DNA from: Lyophyllum atratum
Lineage: Eukaryota > Basidiomycota > Agaricomycetes > Agaricales > Lyophyllaceae
Assembly: GCA_014905825.1 (NCBI GenBank)
Contig: JACGCN010000041.1
Coordinates: forward strand, 1 to 64,000
DNA: 64,000 nucleotides
Direction: 5' to 3'
The notes below the pieces were generated by a model. It saw nothing but the letters and a program-made list of their open reading frames with translations, ran no database searches and was not told the origin of the DNA. The position numbers and the translations under genes are program-made. This document shows, one piece after another, positions 10,405-22,614 of the stretch. How positions within the stretch are numbered: position 1 is the first letter of the stretch; each line of letters begins with the position of its first letter.

Positions 10405-13030
10405 ATGTCGTCTCTTCTCCGAACAGTGTTCTCCCGTAAAGCACTGGCCATCGCCACTGGTGGTACGGCCGTAGCAGCTGGAGGCGGATACTGGTACTTG
10501 AACTCTGGTCCTGCCTATCCCCAATCTACCAGAGAGACCCGGCGCGCTCCGCCCCCATGGACGCCGCCGAGCAGAACGGAGATGCTCGCATCGCTCAAGG
10601 CATCCAGACCACTCAAAGCGGGAGCCGACGCGGAGGGCGAGGTGTTTGATTTGCTCATTGTTGGCGGAGGTGCCACCGGTGCAGGTGTAGCCGTCGACGC
10701 CGCCAGCCGTGGACTGAAGGTTGCGTTGGTTGAACGAGATGATTTTGCTGCAGGTATAATTCTCAGCGAGTCTTTTAACTAGCCGTAGCTGACTTTCTAC
10801 TTGCAGGGACTTCTTCGAAATCAACGAAACTGGTCCATGGTGGCGTGCGCTACCTCCAGAAAGCCGTTTTCGAACTCGATTATGATCAATACAAGCTTGT
10901 CAGGGAGGCTCTTCACGAACGCAAAATTTTCCTGCAAACTGCGCCGTACCTCTCCCATATGTTGCCCATCATGTTACCGATCTACCAGTATGTCTGAATT
11001 TCCCCTTCTCAGGATCTATGTTGATGTCTCGTCAGATACTGGCAGGTCCCTTACTACTGGGCCGGATGCAAGATGTACGATATTTTGGCTGGCAAGGAGA
11101 ACATGGAAAGCTCGTACCTTATGAGCAAAGGCAAGGCTATCGAGACGTTCCCTATGCTCAAAACGGATGGTCTCGTCGGTGCACTGGTATATTATGACGG
11201 TAGGCACACATTATCATTTCTGAGTCCTTTGCTCATCCATTTGCAGGACAACACAATGACTCACGGATGAATATTGCACTCATAATGACTGCCGTCAAGC
11301 TCGGCGCGGTTGTCGCCAATTATTGTGAAGTCTCTGACCTTCATAAGGACGAATCTGGCAAAATTAGCGGCGCAAGAGTCAAGGATAACCTGACAGGCGA
11401 AGAGTGGAACATTCGCGCCAAGGGCGTCATCAACGCAACTGGCCCCTTCTCCGACACACTCCTCAAGCTAGACAACCCATCGCACACACCGATAGTTCAA
11501 CCTTCGTCCGGAATCCACATCACCCTGCCCAATTACTACTCCCCGCGCAAGATGGGGCTGCTGGACCCATCGACCTCGGATGGCCGCGTGATCTTCTTCC
11601 TCCCCTGGCAAGGCAACACCATCGCAGGCACCACAGACACTCCGGCATCCGTCGAGCGCAACCCTGTCGCGGCTGAAGAGGAAATCCGCTGGGTGCTCGA
11701 GGAAGTGCGCAGGTACCTCTCCCCGGATATCAAGGTTCGCCGCGGTGATGTTCTGAGTGCATGGAGCGGCCTGCGACCGTTGGTCAGGAATCCGGCCGCG
11801 GCGAGCACGGAGGGGCTAGTGCGGAACCATATGATCTACGTCAGTGATAGTGGGCTGTTGACTATTGCTGGTGGTAAATGGACGACGTACCGCGAGATGG
11901 CGAAGGAAACTGTCGACACGGCGATCAAGACATTCTGCCTTGAGAATAGGGTTAAGAGCGAATGCATCACCGAGAACCTTAGGCTGGTAGGAAGCGAAGG
12001 ATGGAGCCGGAACATGTTCATCGGTCTAATTCAACGTGTAAGTCTATGTGTCATGCTTTGGTGATGAGAGATTGAACAAGGGGGTACTACAGTATGGCTT
12101 GGAGACGGAAATTGCGAAGCATCTCTCAGAAAGCTATGGTGATCGCGCTTGGACAGTCTGTTCACTTGCGGAGCCGACAGGGAAGAGCTGGCCCCTACAT
12201 GGGAAACGTATTGACTCGCAGTACCCTTGTACGTCCATATAGCCGCCGCACTCTGCCCAACACTACTTACCCACCGCCCTAAAGACATCGAAGCCGAAGT
12301 CCGATACGCTGTGAAGCACGAGTACGCGCAGACCGCCGTCGACGTCCTCGCTCGGCGCACACGCCTCTGCTTCCTCAACGTCCAAGCTGCCCTCGACGCA
12401 CTCCCTCGGGTCGTGGACATCATGGCTGACGAGCTGCACTGGTCATATGCCGAGCGCAAGAAGCAGATTGCCCATGCCGTCGAATTTTTCTCCTCCATGG
12501 GTCTGCCACGTACCGCTGTGACAGTCCTCCCGCATCCTATTCCCCGCAGCTTCTTCGAGCGCGCATGCGCCTGGGTCTGCGGCGGCGTTCATGGGCGTAG
12601 CGGCTCTGGGAAAGGCGCAAGAGCCATCAGTCACAGCCGTGCGCGCTTTGACCCCCGGGAATTGTCAGCGCTGACGGCGGCCTTTGACCGACATGCGCGA
12701 AGCGCGGTGGTGGAAGGTCGGCCGGAGGAGTTGCTTGCGCTGGGGCTGTTGGGTATGGCGGTGAAGGAGGTGGGTGGGTTTGAGGGAGTGTCGGGGAAAG
12801 ACTTCGATTACGTATTGGAGGAGGCTGGGCTGGAGAAAGCGAAGGATCTTGATTTTGATCAGTTCATTGAGGTATGTGAAGGTTTCTTTCGAGATGTAGT
12901 GAGGTCTGATGATATTATTTTCGCGGCATTCCAGATCTGTGGAAATCTGAAGGAAGTCTCTCTTGCGCCTGCACTCACTAAACACGAGAGGCTCAGGATA
13001 CCGGTGGAGAAGAGTGGTGGGGGTGTTTAA
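10405..13030 (+). CDS. GUT2: Mitochondrial FAD-dependent glycerol-3-phosphate dehydrogenase
   Basis: The enzyme oxidises glycerol-3-phosphate to dihydroxyacetone phosphate at the inner mitochondrial membrane and passes electrons to ubiquinone. The N-terminus is a presequence ([17 protein letters not shown]) with a short hydrophobic stretch. The FAD fold begins with [12 protein letters not shown] (residue about 85). Family blocks follow: [50 protein letters not shown] and [13 protein letters not shown]. The C-terminus has the helical DAO_C region and weak EF-hand-like helices (DFDQFIE). Several introns are evident (near 10753-10806, 10991-11037, 11201-11247, 12037-12091 and 12231-12287). A 63-nt intron at 12872-12934 is a multiple of three and free of stops, so retention would add 21 residues without a frameshift. 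The frame appears intact. Confidence 0.93.
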
Positions 13031-13628
13031 AGAATGTCTCATTCTGAGCCAGTGGCACCAATTCATCCGGAGCTATTCAGATGATCAAGCGCCTTGATAT
13101 TTTCAGTAGATATTATTACAGAATTCCATGTATGTTGATCTGCCAGTGCGACTATATATTGACCAACTCACCTGAGGCTATCAGATGTCAATCGAAGACT
13201 GCTATTTAGCAATTTAGCCTGTGAGGGTTCATCTCTTGTATTCTTTCTCGAGCTCTTCCCCGGTCAGAGCTATTCATGTGATCATGAGTGCTTGCACTCG
13301 ACCATCATGAATCATGATCCAGTGGAGGCACAAACCAAGGTCCAAGCTCGGGAGTCGGAGATCTGAATTATGGTAAACACGCGGTCACATGTCTGCGACA
13401 CGTCCAATTCCCAGACGCGAACTCGCGTTCCTCCCAGAGCTTCCAAGTTCCAGCGGTGTATCCTCGCGTTTCGTCAGAGTGGGCAACACACACATGCTTT
13501 CGAGAGGACGATTCCTTGCATATCCTAGGCTGGAGACCCATACTTCTAACCCCGAACTGCAAAATCATTGGTCGAGAAGTGCATTGGAATTCTGACTGGC
13601 GTCAAAGCGGAACAAACAAGGCTACCTG

Positions 13629-13635
13629 TATATAA
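13629..13635 (+). promoter_or_regulatory. TATA box-like TATATAA
   Basis: TATATAA is followed about 25-40 bp downstream by a C/T-rich initiator-like stretch with CACTACAACC. This resembles a fungal pol II core promoter, but no protein gene follows for 3 kb. Confidence 0.4.
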
Positions 13636-15123
13636 CCTCGCCAGCCGCTCCTATCGTTCTCTCTTCACTACAACCACCATCCTCACCCCCGGCCCCTCTC
13701 CGTTTTCCCTCGTTTCTTCGGTCATCCCCTCCTTACTCTATATCCATTAGCCTCATCGATAATTCTCTCTACGACTTCCTACAACGGCTCGCTGGTATTA
13801 AAAGTAAGCCAGTGTTCAGTCTCGTCCCCGCCTTCGCCGATGTCTTGGTACGCCGTCAGCCACCCCGCCGTGTATCATTCTTTCCGTCTAAGCGATTTCT
13901 CTACGACACCGACAACACCTCCTCGACATTGCCGCCACATCGCCCTGCTAAGTCTCTCTCCACTACCCCGCCATTACCAATACTAATCGAGTTCGAAGGC
14001 CACTGTTCAGCCGAGTCTCCTTTATCGCCGTAGGTTCCCCGCCACCTATTCACGTCGCCATTTATGATTCTGCTCACTCCCCCCAAGCACCTTGTGGCAC
14101 GTCGTCAGCATCCATTACATCATACAATCTTTACTCGCCATCCCCGCCGTCGCCGACTTCCTCTACGCCACCCCCCACCGTGACCTCCCTCTTCTGTTAG
14201 CCAGTCGTTCATCTTCGGTTCTTGCTTTGGAGGCTGAGATTTGTTGCGCCTGTACTACCTCAGTTGTCAAGTACCCCTTCGATGTTTGGGAGCTGCGGCG
14301 CTGTCGGCCTGCGCCACCAATATCAGGTGAACCATCTTTCTCCATCTTAAATGTTCACATCGCCTTCCTTGTTTGCTCCAGCTATCGTCGTCTTCGACGA
14401 AATTCTCTCCGTACTCGAGTACGTCAACAGTCTCTTCTTGTTTGCTGCTTTGCTATCCGTTTGCTGTAATTTGCCTGCACCACCGCATCTCGTAAGTTAT
14501 ACACTCCAGTCATCATTCACCTACTCATGGTATGTATTCGCATCCACATCCAGCTTTGGCCTTCGCCGTCCGCCGATACCGTATTTTCTTCTTTCCCGGT
14601 CACGATCCGCGATTGCTTCCGTTGCTTTTGATGTTGCTCCCCCCCACCTCCATGTCATCTCCGATCATTGTTCCCTTCATCCTCTATTCTCGGACGCCTT
14701 GATTCACATGTTGCTTGCTCTCGCATGTGCTCGATCCGTTGTCCTTCCCCCTGTCGGTTTCCCCATGTTGTCCCCGTTTCTTCACATGGCTGAACCTCTC
14801 ACTGTTCTCTGTGCTCGGCACCGGCCCTCCGCACTCACTCGGTGTCTCGTACGTACGCAGTGTTTTATTGCCTGTGCCGCGTTTTCCTTTGTGCGTCGAG
14901 TGGCGGGAGTGATGTGCTCCTAGCCAGCCCTAGGTCGTTTGTTTTTGGGCCTTGCGTCATGTCGCTCCCATCTTCATGTGGATTGCCCGCGATGTTGTTC
15001 AAGTCCCCATAGGATCAACACTCGAGCCATCCTCGTCAACCTGACTTTGACGATCCTGGAGTTCATCGACATTACTGGGCTTGAACGATCACTGCGAAGG
15101 ACTCTAAGCGACGGGCCTGGACC

Positions 15124-16282
15124 TGGCGCAGCGCTCCTCGCCAATGCGGCTTCCAGAAGACCTTGATACTCGCCGCTTGGCGTGCTCGCTATCCAACTCT
15201 GAGCCTGCCACGGACACCTGGCCGTGTCCTTTTGTATTTTCCAGCTATTGTTGGCTGCGTACATGTATCGCCATGATTCCTATGTTTGTCGTGTGTCGTG
15301 TGTTGCGTTCGGTCTTGTGTCCTTCGTTTGGTCATGTCCCTCCCCAGTGTTTCGTCCTTCGTCCAGGATCATGTTCCTCTCCTGGTGCCTCGTCCCTCAT
15401 TCGATGGTGCGCTGCGTGTCCCGGTTTGTACGTCCCGGCTGCGGTTACGCGACGCGACGGCCGATCAGCATCTCCCTTCATAACTTTGTCTTTCGTTTGT
15501 CGTTTATGCTGCTCCCCGAGCTCTCATCCGTCCGGTGGTGTGGCCCGTCTACCGATTGGGGTTTCCTGGCTATGGTCATGCGACGCGACTTTTGATCAAG
15601 ATCGCCCTTCAAAACCTCCGTCGTTCCTGGAGTTCGTTACCAGATACGCCCCACTGATGTAGACCCCATGTCGGTGATCCTCATCATGTCCATCACTGCG
15701 CTGTCGGCAGCTTCTCGTATCTGCTCATATCCTGTTTGTTTCGTTTGTTGGCGGTTTGTGCCAGTATCGCTTCTTGTGTTCCCGCATTCCCCTAGCGCCC
15801 GTGGCATCGCGGCTTCATCAACATTTGGCTGGAGACGGCGCAGCGAGGCTCCTCGCCAACGCGGCTTTCTGTGACAATATGTGACCCAGGTTGCGTCTCT
15901 ACCGCGGTAGTGGTCGAGTTTTCCAGCTGTCTTTGTTGCATCTTTTGCCAAGCGTACTGACCAAATTTCTTTGCAGGCAAGGGTTCGTTCTTGGCGTACA
16001 TGGGAGGGTAAAACTTCGTTAACCATCGTGATATATCTGACGACTTCCTTACAATAGTTCGTATCTGTCAGGTCGATCCAAGACTGCAACGTGGCGCAGC
16101 GCTCCTCGCCAATGCGGCTTCCACAACAGATCGGTTTCGTTCGCGGATGCTTCGTGGTAAGAAGTTCGGACCTGGCGAAGCGCTCCTCGCCAACGCGGCT
16201 TCTGCAACACATCGCTTTTTTATGGTTTCTTCGCGGTGGGACGCTATTTATCTGGCGCAGCACTCCTCTCCAACGCGGCTTC
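15124..16282 (+). repeat. Five copies of a ~31-bp direct repeat, last three in ~80-bp tandem spacing
   Basis: The core begins TGGCGCAGCGCTCCTCGCC and continues AAYGCGGCTTC. Copies lie at 15124-15154, about 15836-15869 (2-bp insertion), 16092-16122, 16173-16202 and 16253-16282. The last three start 81 and 80 bp apart and share some flanking similarity (CAACA-ATCG), so they look like degenerate 80-bp tandem units. The variable positions are mostly C/T transitions. On the minus strand the core would encode repeated CRSRVGEER-like peptides, but no surrounding gene supports translation. Confidence 0.8.
15449..15615 (+). repeat. Imperfect 36-bp direct repeat pair
   Basis: GCGACGCGAC, four variable bases, GATCA and then a CCCTTCA-containing end occur at 15449-15484 and again at 15580-15615, 131 bp apart. 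The spacing and divergence suggest an old tandem duplication. Confidence 0.65.
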
Positions 16283-16542
16283 TATGATTTCCATTTATGT
16301 CCTAGCACTCGCCTATTCGGTTTCACTGGTGCGGCGCGTCTCCTTGGGATCGTAGAACGCTGAAAGATCCAGCTATTTATGTAAGCGCGTTGGAACACAT
16401 CCTGAGGCCCCACCATTTCCTTGAAGCCTGGTCGTTCAAGTTGAACGTCCGTCAGAGCTTCCATGACCATGGTAAGTCAGTTTGCAACGGCAGCAGAGTC
16501 CTACCGTGTTTCTGGTCCAACTTGGAGATGTACGCGTCATAC

Positions 16543-16550
16543 TATATATA
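16543..16550 (+). promoter_or_regulatory. TATATATA upstream of the Rieske/AIF-like gene
   Basis: This alternating TATA element lies 158 bp upstream of the first in-frame ATG of the oxidoreductase gene and is a plausible core promoter. Confidence 0.4.
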
Positions 16551-16707
16551 GTGATAGTGATACGTTCATGATGTAACGAAACTGATGGTTCACAGACCTT
16601 TCCGGGCCGAAATCCCGGTGTGATGATTTCATCATCGTCTCACAATCGCTCGTCGCCAATTGGCCGATCTGGCTCTCTTTACAGTATCGACACCCATTCG
16701 GTGACGG

Positions 16708-19295
16708 ATGCGAATTTTGTTCTTTCCATTCATACGCCTCCACCGTCCACGAACCCAGAAGTACCTCTCTTCAACACCCAAGTTTCCAACGCGCAGAATG
16801 TCTACCAAAACAATCGCTGTTCTCGACGATGCTGAGCTTCAAGACGGCCAGATGTATGCAGGGAAATGTCTCTTACTGATTATGTCTAAGGTTTTGGTTT
16901 CGCAGGAAGGAAGTTTCCTTCGAGGAAGGGAAAGTACTGCTCTCGCGAATTGGAGACAAGATCCATGCAACAAGCGCATTTTGTACTCACTATGGAGCCC
17001 CATTGGCCAAGGGTGTCCTGACATCCGACGGACGGGTAGTTTGGTACGTACCTTTGAGAAAAGTTCAGAAGGCAATTTCGTTCATACCGTTCCGCATTTT
17101 CGTCATCAACAGCCCTTGGCACGGAGGTCAGTTAGCGTGGTTTACTCAACTCTAGCTGCCACTGACAGCTAGGTTTATTTAGCTTGCTTCAATATCGACA
17201 CCGGAGATATCGGTAAGTGTCAGATCTTTGGATCCATCCACCACTGAACTTGAAATAACAGAGGACGCCCCTGCTCCAAGCGCCCTCCATTCTTTCAAGG
17301 CCCATGTCACGGATGGCAAAATTCACGTAACAGCCAACCCGACCAACACGCTCAAGGAGAACAAATCTAGGCAGCCCAAGCTTCTGAGCAGCGGTAGCGA
17401 TTCTGTTGGAAAAGGCGTCATCATCATCGGAGGTGGTTCCGGAGCATTCCATACAGTCGAGAGTCTTAGAGAGGTTCGTTTCCATGCTTTTCCTTTGTCA
17501 CTATAAGCTTACAGTGCCTCAAAGCATGGGTACAAGGCACCCATCACAATCCTTTCGAAGGAGACATACACGCCAATCGACAGGTCTGTTATTTCCACGC
17601 GCATATTTGGTGTTTCTCTTTCACACAGTTACCCACTGGCAGAACGAAGCTCAGCAAAGCTCTCATTACTGATCCCACTAAGGTGGAGTGGAGGACTGCA
17701 GGCGAACTCAAGATCAAATACGGCACTACCATCCGTTTAGGTGCTGTAAGTTTCCTCATATATGATTCGATCTAGTCTCACAGGAACAACAGGAAGTCAC
17801 ATCTGTCGATTTGGCCAAGAAGCAAGTCAGCCTCGAGGGTGGCAAAGATATCCTAAGTTACGAGAAACTCGTTCTAGCCACCGGAGGAACTCCCCGCCGA
17901 CTTCCCATCGAAGGAGCTCAACTCGAGAATGTGTATACGTTCAGAGGAATTGATGATGCGAGCAAGGTCGACGCTGGTATGTCATTTATACTACCATAGA
18001 CATTGTAAATTGACTGAACCATGGGCATCGTGGTTCAGCGGCGAAGGAAGGAAAGCGAATGGTAGTAATCGGGAGTTCGTTCATCAGCATGGAAATTGTA
18101 GCCGCTGTTGCGAAGCGGAAACTCGCGTCCATCGACGTCATCGGTATGGAAGCATGCCCCTTCGAACTCATCCTCGGCAAAGAGGTCGGTGAAGGAATCC
18201 AAAAGGTACAGTTTTTCACATAGCTATAAACACCGACGAAGGCTAATCCATGGCAAAAGTACCACGAATCTCAGGGCGTCAAGTTCCACATGCAAAGCAA
18301 GGTTGAGAAGATCGTGGCGCAAGAGGGGAACGCGAACCTCGCTGGTGGTGTGGTAGTAAACGGGACCACGATCCCCGCCGACTTTGTCATCATGGGTGTA
18401 GGCGTCGCCCCCGCGACCGAGTTCTTGAAAGGGAGTGGAATTGACCTCGAAAAGGATGGGGCTGTCAAAGTTGATAAATACCTGCACGTCCAAAGTGGCC
18501 CGGACAAGAAAGATGTATATGCCATCGGTCCGTTGTTTTCTCCTGCACAAGACTCAACTGAGGTCCCTGATCTCGTCATCTATGCAGGTGATATTGCCTT
18601 CTATCCCCAGATCGCCGGGGACTACACTCGCATTGAACACTGGAATGTGTGTATTCCCAGATATTCCGTTGCTGACACTTTCCCTGACAAGCTCTGCTCT
18701 TTTTAAAGGTCGCTGGGAATCATGGACGTGCCATTGGAAAAACGATTGCTGGAAGCCCACAACCATTTGTCAAGATCCCCATTTTCTGGAGTGCCCGTGC
18801 GTCGTCATCTAGGAGCCTTTCTAGTGGGTGCTAGCCTAAACTGTCGTTTTTTCTTAGAGGGACAGCAGCTGAGATACTGCGGTGTCGGTCATAATTATGA
18901 TGATACTTTCATCACTGGAGATCCGGGTGAGATGAAGGTAAGCACTCTAGTATGATCTCATGGAGCTCAACGCGAATGACGACTCCACCTAGTTCATCGC
19001 GTACTATGGGAAAGGCGGAAGGGTCGTTGCTGTTTGCAGGTGAGCATTATATTTCTTTCTTCAAAGTCGTTTTGTTTCTCAGAGATGCAAATTTTATAGC
19101 ATGCAAAATGACCCCGTTGTCAGCAAGGCGTCCGAGCTTTTGCGACTGGGGCTGATGCCATCGCTCGAGGAGCTACGAGGCGGGAAGGTCAGTCTGAGTG
19201 GGCATAATCTCTCCGTGATTTCTCTGACCCCCTATTTTCAGGATCTGATGTCGGTGGATATTAGCACCGCAAGTACCGTGAAAGTTGTCGCCTAA
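16708..19295 (+). CDS. Rieske/AIF-like (AIFM3 type) FAD-NAD oxidoreductase, mitochondrial
   Basis: The protein joins an N-terminal Rieske [2Fe-2S] domain to a pyridine nucleotide-disulfide type oxidoreductase, as in AIFM3. Cluster ligands are visible as FCTHYGAP and CPWHGACF; the second is cut by two introns. The FAD Rossmann motif is VIIIGGGSGAFH (about 17415-17455). The NAD domain begins MVVIGSSFISMEI near 18058. The second FAD block is YAIGDIAFYP, made by skipping an intron at about 18530-18586. The upstream ATG at 16708 adds an Arg-rich, acid-free presequence (MRILFFPFIRLHRPRTQKYL) typical of mitochondrial import. An internal ATG at 16798 would give a cytosolic form. The frame is intact to TAA at 19293. 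Confidence 0.9.
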
Positions 19296-19566
19296 AGGCC
19301 TAAATCACAAACAAACGGACACGAGATGGATGGTTATATTGTGTAACTCACTGAACTTGTACTTTTAGCTGTATTTGTGACTGTTATTGTATACGCTGTA
19401 TTTGAGCTTTGTCGAGACGTTGAATCTGATGAAGGACCATGGTAAACGCGTCGCGTGAAGGTCACGTGAAAATAACATGACTCGGACTTCGTTGCACTTG
19501 GTTTTGTCTCAATTTATACCAGTTTCATTGTCAACGACCACTTCATGTAGATCGAGCGGTGGACAG

Positions 19567-22132
19567 ATGTCACTCTCCGCACATATACAGACACACTGGA
19601 AAGGGAAGGGGAAGGCCGCCGACCCAGACTTCGAGGATCTCAATCCCACCATCACCTATCGGCATCTCTATGCCCAGAATCTCGGGATCCGCGACCCCTT
19701 ACGCGTCATTGCCCTCTGCGACAGCGATGCCTTCTACGCTGCCTGTGAGATGGTCCGCCTCGGAACGGACAAGAACACGCCACTTGTCGTGCTACAGTGG
19801 GACGCGATGATCGCTATAAACTACCCCGCAAGGAAGTTCGGAATCTCAAGGATGAAGAAGTACAACCTCAAGGAACTCCAGGAGAAGCACCCGGAACTGA
19901 TAATTGTGCATGTTGCGACGTATAAGGAGGGGCAAAGCGAGCCTGGGTATTGGGATGATGTGGATACGATGACACATAAGGTCGGTCTGGTTTATGCGTC
20001 GCGATATTGTACTCATCCCTCATTCATGTCTGTTGCTGCAGGTGTCTTTAGATTATTATCGGAGAGAGAGCTTGAAGATTGCTGCTATGTTCAAGGAGTG
20101 TTTGCCTGGTTGCGAAATCGGTGAGTGCGTCTTTGTCGTTCCTTACCTCACGTCGAAAGCTCACTTTGCGGTGTTCAGAGAAAGCTTCCATTGACGAGGC
20201 CTTTTTTGACTTTACGAAACTCGTCCGCGAAATTATTTTGGAGAGATACCCGTATCTCGCACAGGTCCCATCAGATGCACCGAACGGCGTCGATACCCCT
20301 TTACCTCCACCGCCGCCTATATTATGGGACGACGTGGGGTATGTGATACCTGTCAACCCAGCTCCACCTGAGGAAGAGCAGGTGGAAGGCGCCTCTGCCA
20401 ATCAGGAAGTTTCACTTCCGGCAGAGGTTCAAGAGGAAGATCCACCCACAACATGGCACGATGTCGCATTATCCATTGGCGCAGAGATAATCGGTAAGGC
20501 AAGGAAGCATGTTCTAGAAGAACTTGGCTACTCGACATCCGCGGTAAGATAACCTGGTTGCTCTTGCGATTGGTCCTCATATAGGCATAGGGCATTGCGA
20601 GAAACAAATTCTTAGCAAAGGTACATTTTCATTCTGCTTTGCTGGGATTTTCGTTGAACCATTGGTGTAGTTAACAGCGTCATACAAAAAACCAAATAGT
20701 CAGGTACGAAGCAGGCAACGCAGGCATCTCCATGACCTCACATCCGTTCAGAGTATCCTAAGAAATGCTGCTATTCCGAGGTATTTGCGGCCTCTGCCTT
20801 TTCAGAAGGTATGTATACTCTGCATATGATGTTCATAATGCCAAACGCCCTTCCAGATCAGGTTTTTAGGTGGAAAACTTGGCACTGCTATCGGGAAAGA
20901 ATTCGAAGCATCCACTGTTGGAGACCTACTGTATGTCTGATATCGTGATTCATTTCATATGACAGCTGAAGCCATTCCTAAGATCTATTAGTCTAGGTAT
21001 GCGAAACCCGGATCTCTCGTTGCCTTCGGCCTGACAGTGTCGCAGAGGAAATGCAACGCAAATTTGGAGAGGATTCAATCTGGATATATGAAGTTCTTCG
21101 GTATGACATATCTCCTTCGTTAAATGTTCTTATCTTACCTGTCATTCATCTGGCAGTGGGATTGACAGATCGGAAGGTCAGTCCATGCACCACTTAGAAT
21201 ACCATGTCCCTCAGCTGACCTCAGGTTCCAAGTGAAAGAGAAAAAATCGACTCTGAATAAGAGCATGTTGGCGTCCAAAAACCTTCCGAAACCAATCACA
21301 AATGCCTCCGACGGCTTCCATTGGATACGAGTCTTGGCTGCCGAGCTTGCGCTTCGGCTCAACGAAGCACGGGAGACAAGTCCCAATCTGTGGCCTAAGT
21401 CTATTGTGCTGCATGCCCGGAAAGGTATATCTACTTTCTTTACTCACAGTAACGTCATACATCAATGTTCGCCCAGGTTACGAGCCAGGTCGTTCAAAGC
21501 AGGCTCCCTTTCCTTACATGCGCGAGATCACGGTCGACACGATAGCCGCGGCTGGCTCCAAACTTTGGAAGGAACTTGTGGGTAAAGAACTAGCTATGAA
21601 TGTTACAAACGTTCAGCTAGCATTCACTGGCGTCGAGGGTGCCGAAGTCGGTCAAAGGAGCATTGAGGGTTTTTTGAAATCTGGTCAGCCTGCCAAGCGA
21701 CAACGCGGTGAAGATGGCGACGTTGAGGACGTTCGACGCATATCTATTGATGGCAGCCTACCCGATGAGAGGAACGTCATTTCCGCGACTACTATTAACA
21801 TGGTACCGCCGGCAGATCAGTCACCCGATGCACACGGCCACTCTTTCGTCTGCTCCAGATGCGGTAAGACAATCACCATACCTTCTCCGACGACATCATC
21901 TATCGATGGCGAGGAGCAACTAGCGGCTCTGCGGCTTGAACATGATGACTTCCATTTTGCTCGAGACTTAGCGAAAGAATCCGCTGGTGGCCTAGTTATA
22001 TCTGGTCCTTCAAAAGGCACGACAATTAGTGCAAAGCCTATTTCGGGGGCGTCGAGGGGATCTCCTAAAAAGAAGAGACGGAAAGAACAGCCAGGTTCGG
22101 GTATCGAGAAATTCTTCGGCAAGAAAACATAG
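19567..22132 (+). CDS. RAD30: DNA polymerase eta (Y family translesion polymerase)
   Basis: This polymerase inserts bases opposite UV damage. The N-terminal catalytic core shows CDSDAFYAACEMVRLG with the first metal-binding Asp, then AINYPARKFGISR, then KASIDEAFFDF with the catalytic D-E pair (about 20182-20215). The little-finger region reads LASKNLPKPI near 21270. The C-terminus carries a UBZ-type ubiquitin-binding zinc finger (CSRCGK then HDDFHFA, about 21850-21960), a basic stretch KKKRRKEQ that may act as nuclear signal, and a terminal PIP box (GIEKFFGKKT) for PCNA. The start MSLSAHIQTHW was preferred over an upstream in-frame ATG at 19477 because the extra N-terminus is not family-like. 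At the 21180-21225 intron the upstream acceptor must be used to keep frame. Confidence 0.93.
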
Positions 22133-22614
22133 GCTGGGCATTTGGGGGGGGACACATGCAGATGGACTCCGAGCCATTCGTCAGTGCTTCCTGTGAACAT
22201 GATGGTCGTGAGGATATATATGCAGAAGCGAATACTCATGTCAATGGGTTTCAAATTTTAATAACATCTGTCGGTGTCGTCCATGCACATCATTGATAGC
22301 ACCAGGTCCACAAGGCTGCCCAAGGACTTGGCAATAGGATGGCCAGTAAATACACGTAAACATGCATCTTCTTGAATCAACTGATCATGGTGCATCTGTC
22401 GTGGACGCCTCTCTTCCTTGAGTCCCTTGACGTTCCCCCAGTCAGGCCGTTCCTCGCCTCTTTCGTTCTTTCTGGACTGGTTCCCTGTGTGTCTCCAGCA
22501 GATACAGCATTTATTCAAGACCCCAGCGCAGGACGGCATCTCATTTACGCTCCAGCAGCGTTCTTTCAGTTTAACGACTCCACTTTCATTAATTTCGCGT
22601 TCTCTTAATCAAGA
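22133..22614. other. Intergenic, no gene recognised
   Basis: This is the spacer between polymerase eta and the seven-helix protein. Only short unsupported frames are present. The right part must hold the promoter of the next gene. Confidence 0.4.

Larger units (their letters stand above)
13031..16542. other. Repeat-rich region without recognised protein gene
   Basis: This stretch is strongly pyrimidine-rich on the + strand from about 13,660 to 15,600. Only short reading frames of low-complexity composition are present. A TATA-like box lies at 13629-13635, and several GT-AG pairs resemble introns. Two families of imperfect direct repeats sit in its right half. It could be a noncoding transcript, a decayed mobile element or expanded satellite-like DNA. 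No transposase, integrase or reverse transcriptase motif was seen. Confidence 0.5.

Noticed and set aside
12500..12545. A possible intron GTACCG...CGCAG near the Gut2 C-terminus
   Set aside because: Splicing it would shift out of the frame that gives the expected SRARF and EF-hand-like region; reading through is better.
15637..16263. A 208-codon minus-strand frame with repeated CRSRVGEER-like peptides
   Set aside because: The repetition comes from the underlying DNA repeats. Composition is unlike a protein and no splice or start context supports it.
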